A DNA stretch of 64,000 nt from Corallococcus caeni (GCF_036245865.1 NZ_BTTW01000013.1:124001-188000), one strand, 5' to 3'. Positions 11,800-21,808 are shown, counted from the stretch's first letter. Program-made: numbers and translations. The notes: generated by a model not told the origin, from the letters alone.

Positions 11800-12549
11800 A
11801 TGCGTCGCTGGCCCCTGGCCCTGCTCGTCCTTCTCGCCGCGCCTGCCCTCGCCCAGGACCCCGCTCCCGCCGCCACGCCCGCCCCCGCCGAGCCCACCCC
11901 GGCCCCCACCCAGGCTCCGGCCGCGGCCGCGCCGACTCCTGAACCCGCCGCGCCGACTCCGGCCCAGCCACCCGCGGCGTCCCCCACGCCGGCCCCGCGC
12001 AAGGCCGCGCCAGCGCCCACCCCGGCCCCGGCCCCGGCCGCCACGCCCATCGCGCCCACCGCGCGCCTACCGACGCCCCCCACCCCCTCCAGCGCGGGCA
12101 CCGTCGACCTGGGCAAGCTGCGGGAGGCCGCGCGCCCCAGTGAGGAGGACCTGACCCCCGAAGGCCTCGCGCGCTCGGTGATCCGCAACGAGGCGCGCTT
12201 CCTCTTCCAGAGCCTGCTGACGGGGGACGTGCGCAACGCATCCGCGGAGCTGGCGTACCCGTTCCAGTTGGAGGACAAGCGCTTCAACACCCCGGACGAG
12301 CTGGTGCAGGTGTGGGTGAAGCAGCTGCGCGCGCGGCGCACGGACCTGGTCACCCTCTACGACATCGAAGTGCTGCCCATCGCGGAGATGGAGAAGAAGT
12401 ACGGCAAGCCGCCCGCGCGCCTGGGGCTGGATCCGCGCGCGCTCAAGGACACCTGGGCCGCGGTGGGCAACCTCTCCGGCCACGCGGCCATCTTCCTCTT
12501 CCGCGGCAGCCCGGACCTGAGCTGGCACGCCTTCGCCTACACGGACTGA
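11800..12549 (+). CDS. Secreted protein with Pro/Ala-rich linker, hypothetical
   Basis: The ATG at 11800 follows GGAGG directly and gives 249 residues. Residues 1-20 are a signal peptide (MRRWPLALLVLLAAPALAQ). About 85 residues of almost pure Pro/Ala/Thr follow, a flexible spacer typical of envelope proteins that cross a gap in the periplasm. The folded part (about residues 115-249) contains helical segments such as GLARSVIRNEARFLFQSLL and ends ISWHAFAYTD-like (DLSWHAFAYTD). I do not recognise this domain. The gene is divergent from carB and convergent with the aminotransferase gene. A longer in-frame start at 11599 is rejected because it would remove the signal peptide from the N-terminus. 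Confidence 0.8.
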   Translation: MRRWPLALLVLLAAPALAQDPAPAATPAPAEPTPAPTQAPAAAAPTPEPAAPTPAQPPAASPTPAPRKAAPAPTPAPAPAATPIAPTARLPTPPTPSSAGTVDLGKLREAARPSEEDLTPEGLARSVIRNEARFLFQSLLTGDVRNASAELAYPFQLEDKRFNTPDELVQVWVKQLRARRTDLVTLYDIEVLPIAEMEKKYGKPPARLGLDPRALKDTWAAVGNLSGHAAIFLFRGSPDLSWHAFAYTD

Positions 12550-12559
12550 GACGACAGGA

Positions 12560-12583
12560 GCGCCCGGCGTTTCCACCGGGCGC
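12560..12583. terminator. Hairpin between convergent genes
   Basis: A perfect 8-bp stem (GCGCCCGG / CCGGGCGC) with an 8-base loop sits in the 58-base gap between the secreted protein gene and the aminotransferase gene. Neither side has a T run, so it may act as a weak bidirectional terminator. Confidence 0.45.
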
Positions 12584-12607
12584 CCTGCCCTGCGTCAAGG
12601 CCGCGCT

Positions 12608-13801
12608 TCAGCTCAGCGCCGCGACGAAGTCCCGCAGGCGCGCGAGGCCCTTCTGGAGCACCTCGCGCGAGGTGACGAAGCTCATGCGGATGTAGCCCGG
12701 CGCGCCGAACGGATCCCCCGGCACCGCCGCCACGAGGAAGTCGTTGAGCAGCGCCTCGGACATCTGGAGCGAGTCCGTCAGCGGCTTGCCCTTGTACGTC
12801 TTTCCCAAGAGGCCGCGCACGTCCGCCATCGCGTAGAAGGCCCCTTCCGGCAGCCGGCAGCGGATGCCGGGGATGGCGTTGAGCCCCGCGACGAACAGGT
12901 CCCTGCGCTCGCGGTACTCGTTCACCATCGCGGTGATGGTGTCCGTGGGGCCGTTGAGCGCCGCCAGCGCCGCCTTCTGGGTGATGGAGGACGCGTTGGA
13001 CGTGGACTGGTCCTGCACCAGCTGCATGCCGGAGATGAGCGCCTTGGGGCCCGCCGCGTAGCCCAGCCGCCATCCCGTCATCGCGTAGGACTTGGACAGG
13101 CCGTTGGACACCAGCAGCCGCGGCACCAGGTCCGGCGCCACGTTGCCGATGTTGAGGAACGGCTCCCCCGTGTAGAGGAGCTTCTCGTACATGTCGTCGG
13201 TGACGAGCATGCAGTCGTGGCCGCGCACCGCGTCCGCGATGCCCTCCAGCGTGGCGCGCGAGTACACCGCGCCCGTGGGGTTGGCCGGGCTGTTGAGCAC
13301 GATGGCGCGCGTGCGCGGGGTGAGCGCCTTCTTGATGGCCGCGGGGTCCGGCGCGTAGCCGTCCTCCTCGCGCGTGGGGACGATGACCGGCGTGCCGCCC
13401 GCCAGGTGCACCATGTCCGGGTAGCTCACCCAGTACGGCGCGAAGATGATGACCTCATCCCCTTCGTCCAGCAGCGCCTGGAAGCAGTTGTAGAGCGACT
13501 GCTTGCCGCCCGCCGTCACCACCACCTGATCCGGCGCGTACTTGAGGCCGTTGTCCTTCTCCAGCTTGCGGCAGACGGCCTCGCGCAGCTCCGGCATGCC
13601 CGCGGTGGCGGTGTACTTCGTGAAGCCCGAGCGGAGCGCGTCGATGGCCGCCTGCTTCACGAACTCCGGCGTGTCGAAGTCCGGCTCACCGGCGGCGAGC
13701 ACCACCACGTCCTTGCCACCTGCGGCGAGCGCCTTGGCGCGGGCGTTGAGGGCCAGGGTGGCGGAGGGCTTGATGGCATTCAGCCGGCGGGCGAGTTTCA
13801 T
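12608..13801 (-). CDS. Class I/II aminotransferase, aspartate aminotransferase type
   Basis: A 397-residue PLP enzyme of fold type I. The N-terminus (MKLARRLNAIKPSATLALNA) and GEPDFDTPEFV match the I-gamma aspartate aminotransferase subgroup. The PLP lysine is Lys237 in SNGLSKSYAMTGWRLGY. The cofactor-contacting stretch LNSPANPTGAVYS and the substrate arginine region near the C-terminus (MSFVTSREVLQKGLARL) are present. It probably moves amino groups between aspartate or glutamate and 2-oxo acids; aromatic or other substrates cannot be excluded. It is the last gene of a minus-strand run with coaD and rsmD, 79 bases after coaD. Confidence 0.92.
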   Translation of the reverse strand: MKLARRLNAIKPSATLALNARAKALAAGGKDVVVLAAGEPDFDTPEFVKQAAIDALRSGFTKYTATAGMPELREAVCRKLEKDNGLKYAPDQVVVTAGGKQSLYNCFQALLDEGDEVIIFAPYWVSYPDMVHLAGGTPVIVPTREEDGYAPDPAAIKKALTPRTRAIVLNSPANPTGAVYSRATLEGIADAVRGHDCMLVTDDMYEKLLYTGEPFLNIGNVAPDLVPRLLVSNGLSKSYAMTGWRLGYAAGPKALISGMQLVQDQSTSNASSITQKAALAALNGPTDTITAMVNEYRERRDLFVAGLNAIPGIRCRLPEGAFYAMADVRGLLGKTYKGKPLTDSLQMSEALLNDFLVAAVPGDPFGAPGYIRMSFVTSREVLQKGLARLRDFVAALS

Positions 13802-13880
13802 GTGCCTTGCCTAGCGCGGAACTCCCGAAGCCGACAAGCACTACGGGCACGCCGCGTTGCCCGGCTGCCCTTCCGTCGCC

Positions 13881-14363
13881 CTACGGTTTCGGGCCGAACT
13901 TCTTCTTCAGCCCCGCGTTCACGTTCGGGGGGACGAGCCCTTCCACGTTCCCTCCGAAGGTGGCGACCTCCCGGACGAGCTGCGAGGAGATGTAGAAGTA
14001 GTCCTCGCCCGTCATCATGAAGACAGTGTCGATGTCCGGCGCCAGCTTGCGGTTCATGTTCGCCAGCTGGAACTCGTATTCGAAGTCCGACACCGCGCGC
14101 AGCCCGCGGATGACGACGCTCACGTTGCGCTGGTGCACGTAGTCCACGAGCAGGCCGTGGAAGGCGTCCACCTCCACGCGGGGGTCGTTCACCGCCTCGC
14201 GGATGAGCTCGATGCGCTCCTCCTGGCTGAAGAGGGGCGTCTTCTTCGGGTTCACCGCGATGGCGACGATGAGCCGGTCGAACATCTTCAGGCTGCGCTG
14301 GATGAGGCTCAGGTGCCCGTTGGTGAGCGGATCAAACGAACCAGGATAGATGGCAACCGGCAT
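13881..14363 (-). CDS. coaD: Phosphopantetheine adenylyltransferase
   Basis: CoaD transfers AMP from ATP to 4'-phosphopantetheine, the penultimate step of coenzyme A synthesis. The 160-residue length is normal. The nucleotidyltransferase T/HxGH-type motif is [17 protein letters not shown] near the N-terminus. [20 protein letters not shown] binds the pantetheine arm, and the second nucleotide motif is [17 protein letters not shown]. It lies 47 bases after rsmD on the same strand, a pairing seen in many bacteria. Confidence 0.98.
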   Translation of the reverse strand: MPVAIYPGSFDPLTNGHLSLIQRSLKMFDRLIVAIAVNPKKTPLFSQEERIELIREAVNDPRVEVDAFHGLLVDYVHQRNVSVVIRGLRAVSDFEYEFQLANMNRKLAPDIDTVFMMTGEDYFYISSQLVREVATFGGNVEGLVPPNVNAGLKKKFGPKP

Positions 14364-14410
14364 GGGTGCGCAGGAGTCTCGGCGGGCCCACGGGGCGGGT
14401 CAAGCGCACG

Positions 14411-14968
14411 TCACGGCGCCCGGTAGAAGCTCACCAGGGTGTCCCCGAACCGGCGCTGATCCTCCCGGGTGAGCCCCGCGTGGGCGTCCGGGGCCGCCTC
14501 CCGCTTGTCGTGCTCCACCACCACCGTGCCGCCCGGCGTCACCACGCCCGCGGCCGCCACCGCGTCCAGCACCGTCTCCACCACGCGCGCCGCGTAGGGC
14601 GGATCCGCGAAGACGAGCTCGAACTTCTCCCCCTGCTTGCCCAGCGTCCCCAGCGCGCGCACCACGGGCTGCGCCAGGATGGACACCTGGGCGGTGAAGC
14701 CCAGGTCGTCGGTGTTCTTGCGGCACAGGGCCAGGGCCTCGCGGTCCTGGTCCACCAGCACCAGCCGGCCCGCGCCCCGCGACAGGGCCTCCAGCCCCAG
14801 CGCGCCGGTGCCCGCGTACAGGTCCAGCACGGCCTGGCCGTCCAGGAACTGGCCCAGCATGTTGAAGATGGTTTCACGGACCCGGTCCGCCGTGGGGCGG
14901 ATGTGTCCGGACGACGGCTTGGGCCCCGTCAGGGCCCGGCCCTTCGCGCTGCCTGCAACGATGCGCAT
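14411..14968 (-). CDS. rsmD: 16S rRNA (guanine-966 N2) methyltransferase
   Basis: RsmD methylates G966 of 16S rRNA in the assembled small subunit using S-adenosylmethionine. The 185-residue chain has the family start MRIVAGSAKGR and the RPTADRVRETIFNML stretch. The SAM-binding loop is LDLYAGTGALGLEALSRGA, and the catalytic DPPY motif is FADPPYAARV. It starts 10 bases after the stop of the preceding TIM-barrel-like gene and is followed by coaD, so the three are probably co-transcribed. Confidence 0.97.
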   Translation of the reverse strand: MRIVAGSAKGRALTGPKPSSGHIRPTADRVRETIFNMLGQFLDGQAVLDLYAGTGALGLEALSRGAGRLVLVDQDREALALCRKNTDDLGFTAQVSILAQPVVRALGTLGKQGEKFELVFADPPYAARVVETVLDAVAAAGVVTPGGTVVVEHDKREAAPDAHAGLTREDQRRFGDTLVSFYRAP

Positions 14969-14978
14969 GGGCGCCCTT

Positions 14979-16034
14979 CTAGCCCAGGTCCCCGTCCGGC
15001 TTCGCCAGGAACGCCATGGCCACCGACGCCGAGCGGTGCGCCCCCAGCGCCGCCAGCGCCTCCGTGGCCTCCGCGAAGGACAGCGCCTCCAGCGTCTCGC
15101 GCGAGGCGGGCGACAGGGGCGGCAGCCCCTCCTCCAGCACGGACAAGAGCTCCCCGGCCGGCATGCCCGCCGCCTGGGCCCGCGCCACCACCTGCTCGCG
15201 CACCTCCGGCGGCCAGGCGCGCAGGGCCAGCGGACCGAAGGGCCCTGCCCGGTCCACCTTGCGCACGCCCGCGGCCACGTAGCTGGACAGCCCCCCGGAG
15301 GCCCCCGGGGACACGTCGCCCACCGCCACCGCCACGCCCTTCCCGGCGGCGGTCTCCACCACCCGCCGGAGCAGCTCCACGTCCAGCTCCGCGCCGGGCT
15401 CGCCGGCCCCCAGCTGCGCGTCCGACACGCGCAGGAAGCGCACCGGGACCTGCCACTGCGACAGCCCCTCCAGCAGCGTCTCGCACGCGTCCACCAGCCC
15501 GCCGGAGGACGCCTGCGGCGGGGACACCTCCAGCGACAGCTCGCGCTCCTTGAGCGGGCCCACCAGCGCGTTCACCGCCTCCACCGCCTCGTAGGAGGTG
15601 AGGCGCGACAGGTCCAGCGACACCAGCGCGAAGCCGGCGTCCACCACGCGGAAGAGCCCTTCCTGGAGCGCGTCCAGCACGTCCGCGTCCGTGGACGTCA
15701 CGCGCAGGGGACCGGCCTGGAGGAACAGGGGCCGGGTGTGCCCGGCCTCCTGGGCGGCCGCGTGCACCGACTGCACGAAGCGCTCCGGCGCGCCCCGGTC
15801 CGCCAGCGGGTGCGGACACGCCAGGCCCAGCACCGCGTCCTCCGCTCGGGCCGCGCCCAAGAGGCCCGGCAGCGCGCCCTTCGCCAGCACCGGCAGGCAC
15901 GGCAGCGCCGTGGGCGTGGACTCCAGCGCCCGCAGCAGCTCCCGCGGATCCAGCAGGGGCACCCGGGAGCCCGGGCCCACCCGCGCCACCACGTTGCCCG
16001 GCCGCAGCGACAACACCTTGTCCAGCACGCTCAT
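14979..16034 (-). CDS. Hypothetical protein, possibly TIM-barrel-like
   Basis: A 351-residue cytoplasmic protein with no signal peptide or membrane helix. Regularly alternating strand-helix units (AGFALVSLDLSRLTSYEAVE, VPVRFLRVSD, GVAVAVGDVSPGASGGLSSY, GVRKVDRAGPFGPLAL) suggest a TIM-barrel fold reminiscent of class II aldolases. No zinc or Schiff-base residue set can be pointed to. The C-terminal 70 residues are helical. The gene sits 10 bases upstream of rsmD, implying co-expression with translation and CoA genes. The fold assignment is inference from pattern only. Confidence 0.75.
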   Translation of the reverse strand: MSVLDKVLSLRPGNVVARVGPGSRVPLLDPRELLRALESTPTALPCLPVLAKGALPGLLGAARAEDAVLGLACPHPLADRGAPERFVQSVHAAAQEAGHTRPLFLQAGPLRVTSTDADVLDALQEGLFRVVDAGFALVSLDLSRLTSYEAVEAVNALVGPLKERELSLEVSPPQASSGGLVDACETLLEGLSQWQVPVRFLRVSDAQLGAGEPGAELDVELLRRVVETAAGKGVAVAVGDVSPGASGGLSSYVAAGVRKVDRAGPFGPLALRAWPPEVREQVVARAQAAGMPAGELLSVLEEGLPPLSPASRETLEALSFAEATEALAALGAHRSASVAMAFLAKPDGDLG

Positions 16035-16082
16035 AGGAGCCGGCCAGAATCCCCGCCCCGCGCGCCTTTCGCAAGCGCGGGC

Positions 16083-17087
16083 TCAGTGCACCTCGCCCAG
16101 GTGAGCGTAGGACTGGCTCTCGATCTGGATGGTGGTGTGGTCGATGCCGAAGCGGTCGAAGAGGTCGTGCTTCACCGCGGACAGGATGTCGTCGTTGTTG
16201 CAGACCATGGGGTCCGCCACCACCAGGTGCGCCGACAGCGCGTACATCCCGCTGGAGATGGTCCACACGTGCAGGTCGTGCACCGCCTGCACGCCCGGCA
16301 CCTTCCCCATGAGGTCCCGTACCTGCTCCAGGTCCACGTGCGCGGGCACCGCCTCCAGCAGCACGTCCACCGCGTCCCTCACCAGCCGCAGCGCGCCCAC
16401 GACGATGATCATGGAGATGAGCACGGAGATGATGGGGTCCACGATGTACCAGCCGGTCCACCACATCACGCCCGCGCCAATCAGCACGCCCACCGACGAC
16501 AGCGTGTCCCCCAGGACGTGCAGGAATGCGCCGCGCACGTTCATGGAGTGCGTCTGGTGCAGGAAGCCCAGCGCCGCCAGGTTCGCCACCAGACCGATGC
16601 CCGCCACCAGCGCCATGGGCCCCAGCTCCACCGGGGCCGGCGTGCGCATGCGCTGCCAGGCCTCCATCAGGATGAAGATGGTGATGACCAGCAGCAGCAC
16701 CCCGTTGAGCAGCGCGCTCAAAATCTCCATCCGGTAGTAGCCGTAGGTCTTCTTCAGGTCCGCGGGCCGCCCGGCGAACCACAGCGCCAGCAGGCTGAGG
16801 ATCATGGCCGACACGTCCGTCAGCATGTGCCCGGCGTCGGAGAGCAGCGCCAGCGAGTTGGTGAGGAAACCACCCACCGCCTCCGCCACCATGATGGTCG
16901 CCGTCAGCCCCAGCGCGAACAGCAGCCGGCGGCGGTCCTTGCGCCGCTCCTCCGCCAGCCCGCCCCGCTTGGGGCCGTGCGAATGACCGTGCCCGGGGCC
17001 GTGCGAATGCCCATGGTGGGAATGGTCATCATGGTCGTGCGAATGGCCGTGCCCTGCCCTGCCGTGTGTATGTGGGGGTGCGCTCAC
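16083..17087 (-). CDS. Cation diffusion facilitator, zinc exporter type
   Basis: A 334-residue inner-membrane exporter that swaps cytoplasmic zinc (or a similar divalent metal) for protons. The N-terminal 40 residues are His/Asp-rich (HGHSHDHDDHSHHGHSHG), a metal-binding tail. Six helices follow. The first metal-site half is in helix two (LLSDAGHMLTDVSAM) and the second in helix five (LHVLGDTLSSVGVLI), matching HxxxD/DxxxD-type sites of the ZitB/CzcD group. A cytoplasmic C-terminal domain contains EAVPAHVDLEQVRDLM. The start is a GTG at 17087 with no clear ribosome site. It is divergent from the sigma-54 activator, with 113 bases between the starts. Confidence 0.95.
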   Translation of the reverse strand: MSAPPHTHGRAGHGHSHDHDDHSHHGHSHGPGHGHSHGPKRGGLAEERRKDRRRLLFALGLTATIMVAEAVGGFLTNSLALLSDAGHMLTDVSAMILSLLALWFAGRPADLKKTYGYYRMEILSALLNGVLLLVITIFILMEAWQRMRTPAPVELGPMALVAGIGLVANLAALGFLHQTHSMNVRGAFLHVLGDTLSSVGVLIGAGVMWWTGWYIVDPIISVLISMIIVVGALRLVRDAVDVLLEAVPAHVDLEQVRDLMGKVPGVQAVHDLHVWTISSGMYALSAHLVVADPMVCNNDDILSAVKHDLFDRFGIDHTTIQIESQSYAHLGEVH

Positions 17088-17200
17088 AGGGAACCAGGGT
17101 ACGCGAACAGCGCTGTCATTCGGACAGGTGCCGCTGGATTGATTTCGGACAACCCCGTAGATCCGTTGTCCTGATCCGCAACAGGACGAGGACCGTGGGG

Positions 17201-18790
17201 ATGGACTTCGAGAAGCATCAGAATCTGCACACCATTGTCATGTTGAGGGATGTCATCCGCAAGTGGTGGCAGGTGGAGCTGTCGTTCGCGGATCGCCACG
17301 GCATCGTGCACGACTGGCAGCGCGGGGATTTCATCCCGCCCCCCAACGACTTCTGCCGCCACTCGCTGGGGGCGCGGGAGGGGATGCGGCGGTGTGCCCA
17401 GTCGGTGCGGGTGCTGCATGAGAAGTTCAAGGCCGCCAAGAACCTGCGCCGCTCGCTGTTCCACGACTGCCACCTGCGCCTGTCCATCGTGGGCGCGCCG
17501 CTCTACATCCGCAACGAGTACGAGGGCTTCCTCTTCGTGGAGGGCTTCGCCCGCCAGCCGCTCACCCCCGGCGACGGGCAGGTGCTCCTGGGGAAGATGC
17601 GCGACATCGCCCCCGGGGCGCTGCTGGAGCTGGAGGGCGCCGCGGAGCGCGTGCCGGTGCTGGACGGCTCGGAGCTGAGCAAGCTGTCCGACCTCCTGGA
17701 GTTCGCGGTGACGGAGATCGCCAACCAGGAGGTGGAGCTCACGCGCAAGGAGGAGACCATCCAGTCCATGGCCTCCGAGCTGTCCAACCGCTATCGCTTC
17801 GAGAAGATCATCGGCCGCTCCGGGGCCATGAACGAGGTCTTCCGCTTGATGGAGAAGGTGGCCAACTCCGACTCCACCGTCCTCATCAACGGCGAGTCCG
17901 GCACGGGCAAGGAGCTGGTGGCGCGCGCCATCCACCACAACGGCCCGCGCAAGGACAAGCCGTTCGTCGTGCAGAACTGCTCCGCCTTCAACGACAACCT
18001 GCTGGAGAGCGCCCTCTTCGGGCACACCCGGGGCGCCTTCACCGGCGCGCTCAAGGACAAGAAGGGCCTCTTCGAGGTCGCGGACACGGGCACCTTCTTC
18101 CTGGACGAGGTGGGCGACATGTCCCCGGCCCTCCAGGTGAAGCTCCTGCGCGTGCTCCAGGAGGGCACCTTCCTGCCCGTGGGCGGCACCCAGTCCCGCG
18201 AGGTCGACGTGCGCGTCATCGCCGCCACCCACAAAGACCTGGGGGAGCTGGTGAAGCGCGGCGAGTTCCGCGAGGACCTCTTCTACCGCATCAACGTCAT
18301 CCGCCTGCAGCTGCCGCCCCTGCGCGAGCGCAAGGACGACCTGCCCGTCCTCATCGACCACTTCCTGCGCAAGCACCACCGCGAGGGCCAGCGCGCGCGG
18401 GGCCTGGCGCCGGAGGCCCTGGGCATCCTGGGCGCCTACGCCTGGCCGGGGAACATCCGCGAGCTGGAGAACGAGATTGAACGCCTGCTGGTGCTGGGCG
18501 GCGAATTGGAGGTCATCCCCGCGGAGCTGCTCTCCAGCCGCATCCGCGACGCCGTCGTCCCCGGCGGCGGGCCCTTCATCGCCCCGCGCGCGCACGGCAA
18601 GCTGCACGAGGCGGTGGAGTCCCTGGAGAAGGAGATGATCCACCAGGGCCTGGTGCGCACCCGCTACAACAAGAGCCGGCTGTCGCGCGAGCTGGGCATC
18701 AGCCGCTCCAACCTCATCTTGAAAATCTCCCGCTACGGGCTGGACAAGGGCATCCCCGAAGGCCTGGACGCGGACGAGGTGGAAGCGTGA
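17201..18790 (+). CDS. PocR-domain sigma-54-dependent transcriptional activator
   Basis: A 529-residue enhancer-binding protein. Residues about 8-165 form a PocR-like sensory domain with a conserved Cys/His pattern ([25 protein letters not shown]), a module that binds small ligands. The AAA+ domain has Walker A GESGTGKE (about residue 230), the sigma-54 contact loop GAFTGA (about residue 276), Walker B FLDEVGDM and an arginine-finger region. The C-terminal Fis-type helix-turn-helix is [20 protein letters not shown]. The ATG at 17201 begins [13 protein letters not shown]; no receiver domain is present, so control is by ligand rather than phosphorylation. Its stop overlaps the start of the alpha/beta hydrolase gene. 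Confidence 0.93.
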   Translation: MDFEKHQNLHTIVMLRDVIRKWWQVELSFADRHGIVHDWQRGDFIPPPNDFCRHSLGAREGMRRCAQSVRVLHEKFKAAKNLRRSLFHDCHLRLSIVGAPLYIRNEYEGFLFVEGFARQPLTPGDGQVLLGKMRDIAPGALLELEGAAERVPVLDGSELSKLSDLLEFAVTEIANQEVELTRKEETIQSMASELSNRYRFEKIIGRSGAMNEVFRLMEKVANSDSTVLINGESGTGKELVARAIHHNGPRKDKPFVVQNCSAFNDNLLESALFGHTRGAFTGALKDKKGLFEVADTGTFFLDEVGDMSPALQVKLLRVLQEGTFLPVGGTQSREVDVRVIAATHKDLGELVKRGEFREDLFYRINVIRLQLPPLRERKDDLPVLIDHFLRKHHREGQRARGLAPEALGILGAYAWPGNIRELENEIERLLVLGGELEVIPAELLSSRIRDAVVPGGGPFIAPRAHGKLHEAVESLEKEMIHQGLVRTRYNKSRLSRELGISRSNLILKISRYGLDKGIPEGLDADEVEA

Positions 18791-19710
18791 GCGCGCCCCA
18801 TGGACAGGCGGTCTCCTTCCGCCAGGACTCGCTGCGGGTGCCCGACGGCGCGGACCTCTACTACCAGGTGCGCGGGGACGGCAGCCCGGGCATGGTGCTG
18901 TGCGACGGCCTGGGCTGTGACGGCTTCGCGTGGAAGTACCTATTGCCCTACCTGGGCCGGCGCCACCGGGTGCTCAGGTGGCACTACCGGGGCCACGGCA
19001 AGAGCACCGTCCCCACGGACCGCACGCGCATCGGCATGGCGTACACCTGTGACGACCTGGCGCGGGTGATGGACGCGGCGGGGATGGAGAAGGCCGTGCT
19101 CTTCGGCCACTCCATGGGCGTGCAGGTGGCGCTGGAGTTCCACCGCCGCTACGCCCGGCGCGTGGAGGGGCTGGTGCTGGTGTGCGGCAGCTACGGCATG
19201 CCCCTGGACACCTTCCACGACTCCACGCTGCTCAAGCGCATCTTCCCCACGCTCCGGTCCGCGGTGGAGCGCTTCCCCCGCCACACCGCGCGCATCGTGC
19301 ACGGGGCGCTCACCACGGAGCTGGTGGTGCAGCTGGCCATCCGCCTGGAGATGAACCCGGAGCTCATCGCGCGCAACGACCTGGCGCCCTACTTCACCCA
19401 CCTGGCGCGCATGGACCCCGTCGTGTTCGTGCGCACCCTGGACTCGCTGGCGAACCACACCGCCGAGGACCACCTGGAGCACGTGGACGTGCCCACCCTG
19501 GTGGTGGCCGGGGAGAAGGACCGCTTCACCCCCGGGTGGCTGTCCCGGAAGATGGCCGAGCACATCCCCGCCTCCGAGCTCCTGATGATTTCAGAGGGCA
19601 CCCATACCGCCCCACTGGAAGTCCCGGGCCTCGTGGAGCTGCGCGTGGAGCGCTTCCTGAGAGAGCGGCTGGGGGTTGAAACGGCCGAGTCACGACCCAA
19701 GGTGGGATAA
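18787..19710 (+). CDS. Alpha/beta hydrolase
   Basis: A 307-residue alpha/beta-fold hydrolase starting at a GTG that overlaps the stop of the sigma-54 activator (GTGA), so the two are translationally coupled. The nucleophile elbow is FGHSMGVQVALEF with the catalytic Ser in GHSMG. The acid is probably in VAGEKDRFTP and the catalytic His in SEGTHTAPLEVP. The oxyanion region is CDGLGCDGFAWKYLLPYL. No signal peptide is seen, so the enzyme is cytoplasmic. The substrate is unknown. Coupling to a PocR-type activator suggests the hydrolase may act on, or make, the ligand sensed, but that is inference. Confidence 0.93.
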   Translation: MSAPHGQAVSFRQDSLRVPDGADLYYQVRGDGSPGMVLCDGLGCDGFAWKYLLPYLGRRHRVLRWHYRGHGKSTVPTDRTRIGMAYTCDDLARVMDAAGMEKAVLFGHSMGVQVALEFHRRYARRVEGLVLVCGSYGMPLDTFHDSTLLKRIFPTLRSAVERFPRHTARIVHGALTTELVVQLAIRLEMNPELIARNDLAPYFTHLARMDPVVFVRTLDSLANHTAEDHLEHVDVPTLVVAGEKDRFTPGWLSRKMAEHIPASELLMISEGTHTAPLEVPGLVELRVERFLRERLGVETAESRPKVG

Positions 19711-19762
19711 GCGCCCGAGGGGGGGACGGCCTGATTGTCTGCCTGCTGGACACCCGCCTTCA

Positions 19763-19791
19763 TTGCAGGCGGGAAGCCCCCGGCATATAAG
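19763..19791 (+). promoter_or_regulatory. Sigma-70-type promoter of typA
   Basis: TTGCAG (19763-19768) and TATAAG (19786-19791) are separated by exactly 17 bases, a near-consensus housekeeping promoter in otherwise GC-rich DNA. It would give an untranslated leader of roughly 80 bases before the typA ATG. Confidence 0.7.
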
Positions 19792-19876
19792 CCCCCGCCT
19801 TCCGGGTTCCGGTGGGATTGAGAAACCCCGTCCTGGGCGTCTCTCCTCGCACCTTCTTTCTAGTCAGTTGGTCCGC

Positions 19877-21730
19877 ATGATCTCTCGCGAAAACATCCGC
19901 AACGTCGCCATCGTCGCTCACGTCGACCACGGCAAGACCACCCTCGTCGACCACCTGCTCCGGCAGGCCGGCACCTTCCGCTCCAACGAGCACGTGGCCG
20001 AACGGGTCATGGACTCGAACGACCTCGAGCGCGAGAAGGGCATCACCATCCTCGCGAAGAACACCGCGGTCTCCTACAAGGGGATGCAGATCAACATCAT
20101 CGACACCCCGGGCCACGCCGACTTCGGTGGCGAGGTGGAGCGAGGTCTGCGCCTGGTCGATGGCGTCATCCTGCTGGTGGACGCCGCCGAAGGCCCCCTG
20201 CCCCAGACCCGCTTCGTGCTCACCAAGGCGCTGGCCATGGGCCTGAAGACGGTGCTGGTCATCAACAAGATCGACCGTCAGGACGCCCGGGCCAAGGAAG
20301 TGCTGGACCTGGTGTACTCGCTCTACATCGACCTGGGCGCGAACGAAGAGCAGTTGGAGATGCCCGTCCTCTACACGGTCGCTCGCCAGGGTCAGGCCTC
20401 CACGTCGCTGGACGTGCCGGGCAAGACGCTGGAGCCGCTGTACGACGCCATCATCAAGCACATCCCGCCCCCGCCCCCTCCCCCGGCGGAGCAGACGACG
20501 CTGCAGCTCTTGGTCGCCAACCTGGACTACGACGACTACGTCGGCCGTCTGGCGGTGGGCCGCGTGCAGGCGGGCCGCATCACCCCGAACATGCCCGTGT
20601 CCGTCGTCCGCGAGGGCGGCAAGGTGCAGCAGGGCAAGGTCGTCAAGCTGTTCGGCTTCTCCGGCCTGAAGCGCACGGAGATCGCGGACGCGGGCCCCGG
20701 TGAGATCGTCTCCATCGCGGGCATCGAGGAGATCTCCATCGGCGACACCATCGCGGACTTCGAGAAGCCCGTGGCGCTGCCGCGCATCACCGTGGACGAG
20801 CCCACGATGATGATGATCTTCAAGGTCAACGACGGGCCGCTGGCGGGCAAGGAGGGCAAGTACGTCACCTCCCGCAACCTGCGCGAGCGCCTGTACCGCG
20901 AGGCCTACCGCAACGTGGCCGTGCGCGTGGAGGACACCGCGACGCCGGACGCGTTCCGCGTGGTGGGCCGTGGCGAACTGGCGCTGGCGGTCATCATCGA
21001 GAACATGCGCCGCGAGGGCTACGAGCTCACGGCCTCCAACCCGGAGCCCATCACCAAGACGGTGGACGGCCAGGTCCACGAGCCCATGGAGCTGCTCTTC
21101 TGCGACGTGCCGGAGAACAGCGTGGGCGTCGTGACGGAGCGCCTGGGGCCCCGCAAGGGCCGCATGACGGACATGACGCAGCTGGGCTCGGGCCGCACCC
21201 GCCTCCAGTTCCGCATCCCCGCGCGCGGCCTCATCGGGTTCCGCTCGGAGTTCCTCACCATCACGCGCGGTGAGGGCATCATGAGCAGCCAGTTCGACGG
21301 CTTCGAGCCGTGGTTCGGCTACATCCCGAAGCGCGCCAACGGCGCCATGGTCTCCGACCGCCTGGGCGACACGGTGCCGTACGCGCTGTTCAGCATCCAG
21401 GAGCGCGGTCAGCTCTTCGTGGGCGCGGGCACCACCGTGTACGAGGGCATGATCATCGGCGAGCACGCGCACCCGTCCGAGCTCAACGTCAACTGCTGCC
21501 GCGAGAAGAAGCTCACCAACATCCGCGCCGCCGGCCGCGACGAGAACGTCATCCTCGTCCCGCCGCGCGAGATGGGGCTGGAGAAGGCCCTGGAGTGGAT
21601 CGCCGACGACGAGCTCGTCGAGGTGACGCCCAAGTCCGTGCGCATGCGCAAGAAGGCGCTGGCCGTGGGCGAGCGCTACCGCGCCGAGCGCGACCGCAAG
21701 CGCGAGGAGCGCGCCGAGGCGGCGGACTGA
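19877..21730 (+). CDS. typA: Ribosome-associated translational GTPase TypA/BipA
   Basis: TypA binds the ribosome at the elongation-factor site and helps subunit assembly and stress or low-temperature growth. The 617 residues match the usual 605-620. The GTPase domain shows G1 AHVDHGKTT (residues 14-22), G3 [15 protein letters not shown] and G4 [13 protein letters not shown]-like domains II, III and V follow, with the family-specific C-terminal domain ([27 protein letters not shown] and [15 protein letters not shown]). The ATG at 19877 begins [13 protein letters not shown]. The longer frame from 19676 overlaps the hydrolase gene and is rejected. A promoter lies upstream and an intrinsic terminator downstream, making it a single-gene unit. 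Confidence 0.98.
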   Translation: MISRENIRNVAIVAHVDHGKTTLVDHLLRQAGTFRSNEHVAERVMDSNDLEREKGITILAKNTAVSYKGMQINIIDTPGHADFGGEVERGLRLVDGVILLVDAAEGPLPQTRFVLTKALAMGLKTVLVINKIDRQDARAKEVLDLVYSLYIDLGANEEQLEMPVLYTVARQGQASTSLDVPGKTLEPLYDAIIKHIPPPPPPPAEQTTLQLLVANLDYDDYVGRLAVGRVQAGRITPNMPVSVVREGGKVQQGKVVKLFGFSGLKRTEIADAGPGEIVSIAGIEEISIGDTIADFEKPVALPRITVDEPTMMMIFKVNDGPLAGKEGKYVTSRNLRERLYREAYRNVAVRVEDTATPDAFRVVGRGELALAVIIENMRREGYELTASNPEPITKTVDGQVHEPMELLFCDVPENSVGVVTERLGPRKGRMTDMTQLGSGRTRLQFRIPARGLIGFRSEFLTITRGEGIMSSQFDGFEPWFGYIPKRANGAMVSDRLGDTVPYALFSIQERGQLFVGAGTTVYEGMIIGEHAHPSELNVNCCREKKLTNIRAAGRDENVILVPPREMGLEKALEWIADDELVEVTPKSVRMRKKALAVGERYRAERDRKREERAEAAD

Positions 21731-21759
21731 AGCCGTCTCGATAGCGCCTGAAGCTTCCA

Positions 21760-21797
21760 GGGGCCGTCACCCAGCACACCGGGTGGCGGCCCCTTCT
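21760..21797 (+). terminator. Intrinsic terminator of typA
   Basis: A 13-bp stem (left arm 21760-21772, right arm 21781-21793, one G-T pair) with an 8-base loop is followed by TTCTTCG. It stands 29 bases past the typA stop and before the convergent secreted-protein gene. Confidence 0.8.
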
Positions 21798-21808
21798 TCG
21801 TCCAAGGC

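Noticed and set aside
14637-17174. 845-codon plus-strand open frame
   Set aside because: It spans rsmD, the TIM-barrel-like gene and the CDF exporter on the opposite strand; a shadow.
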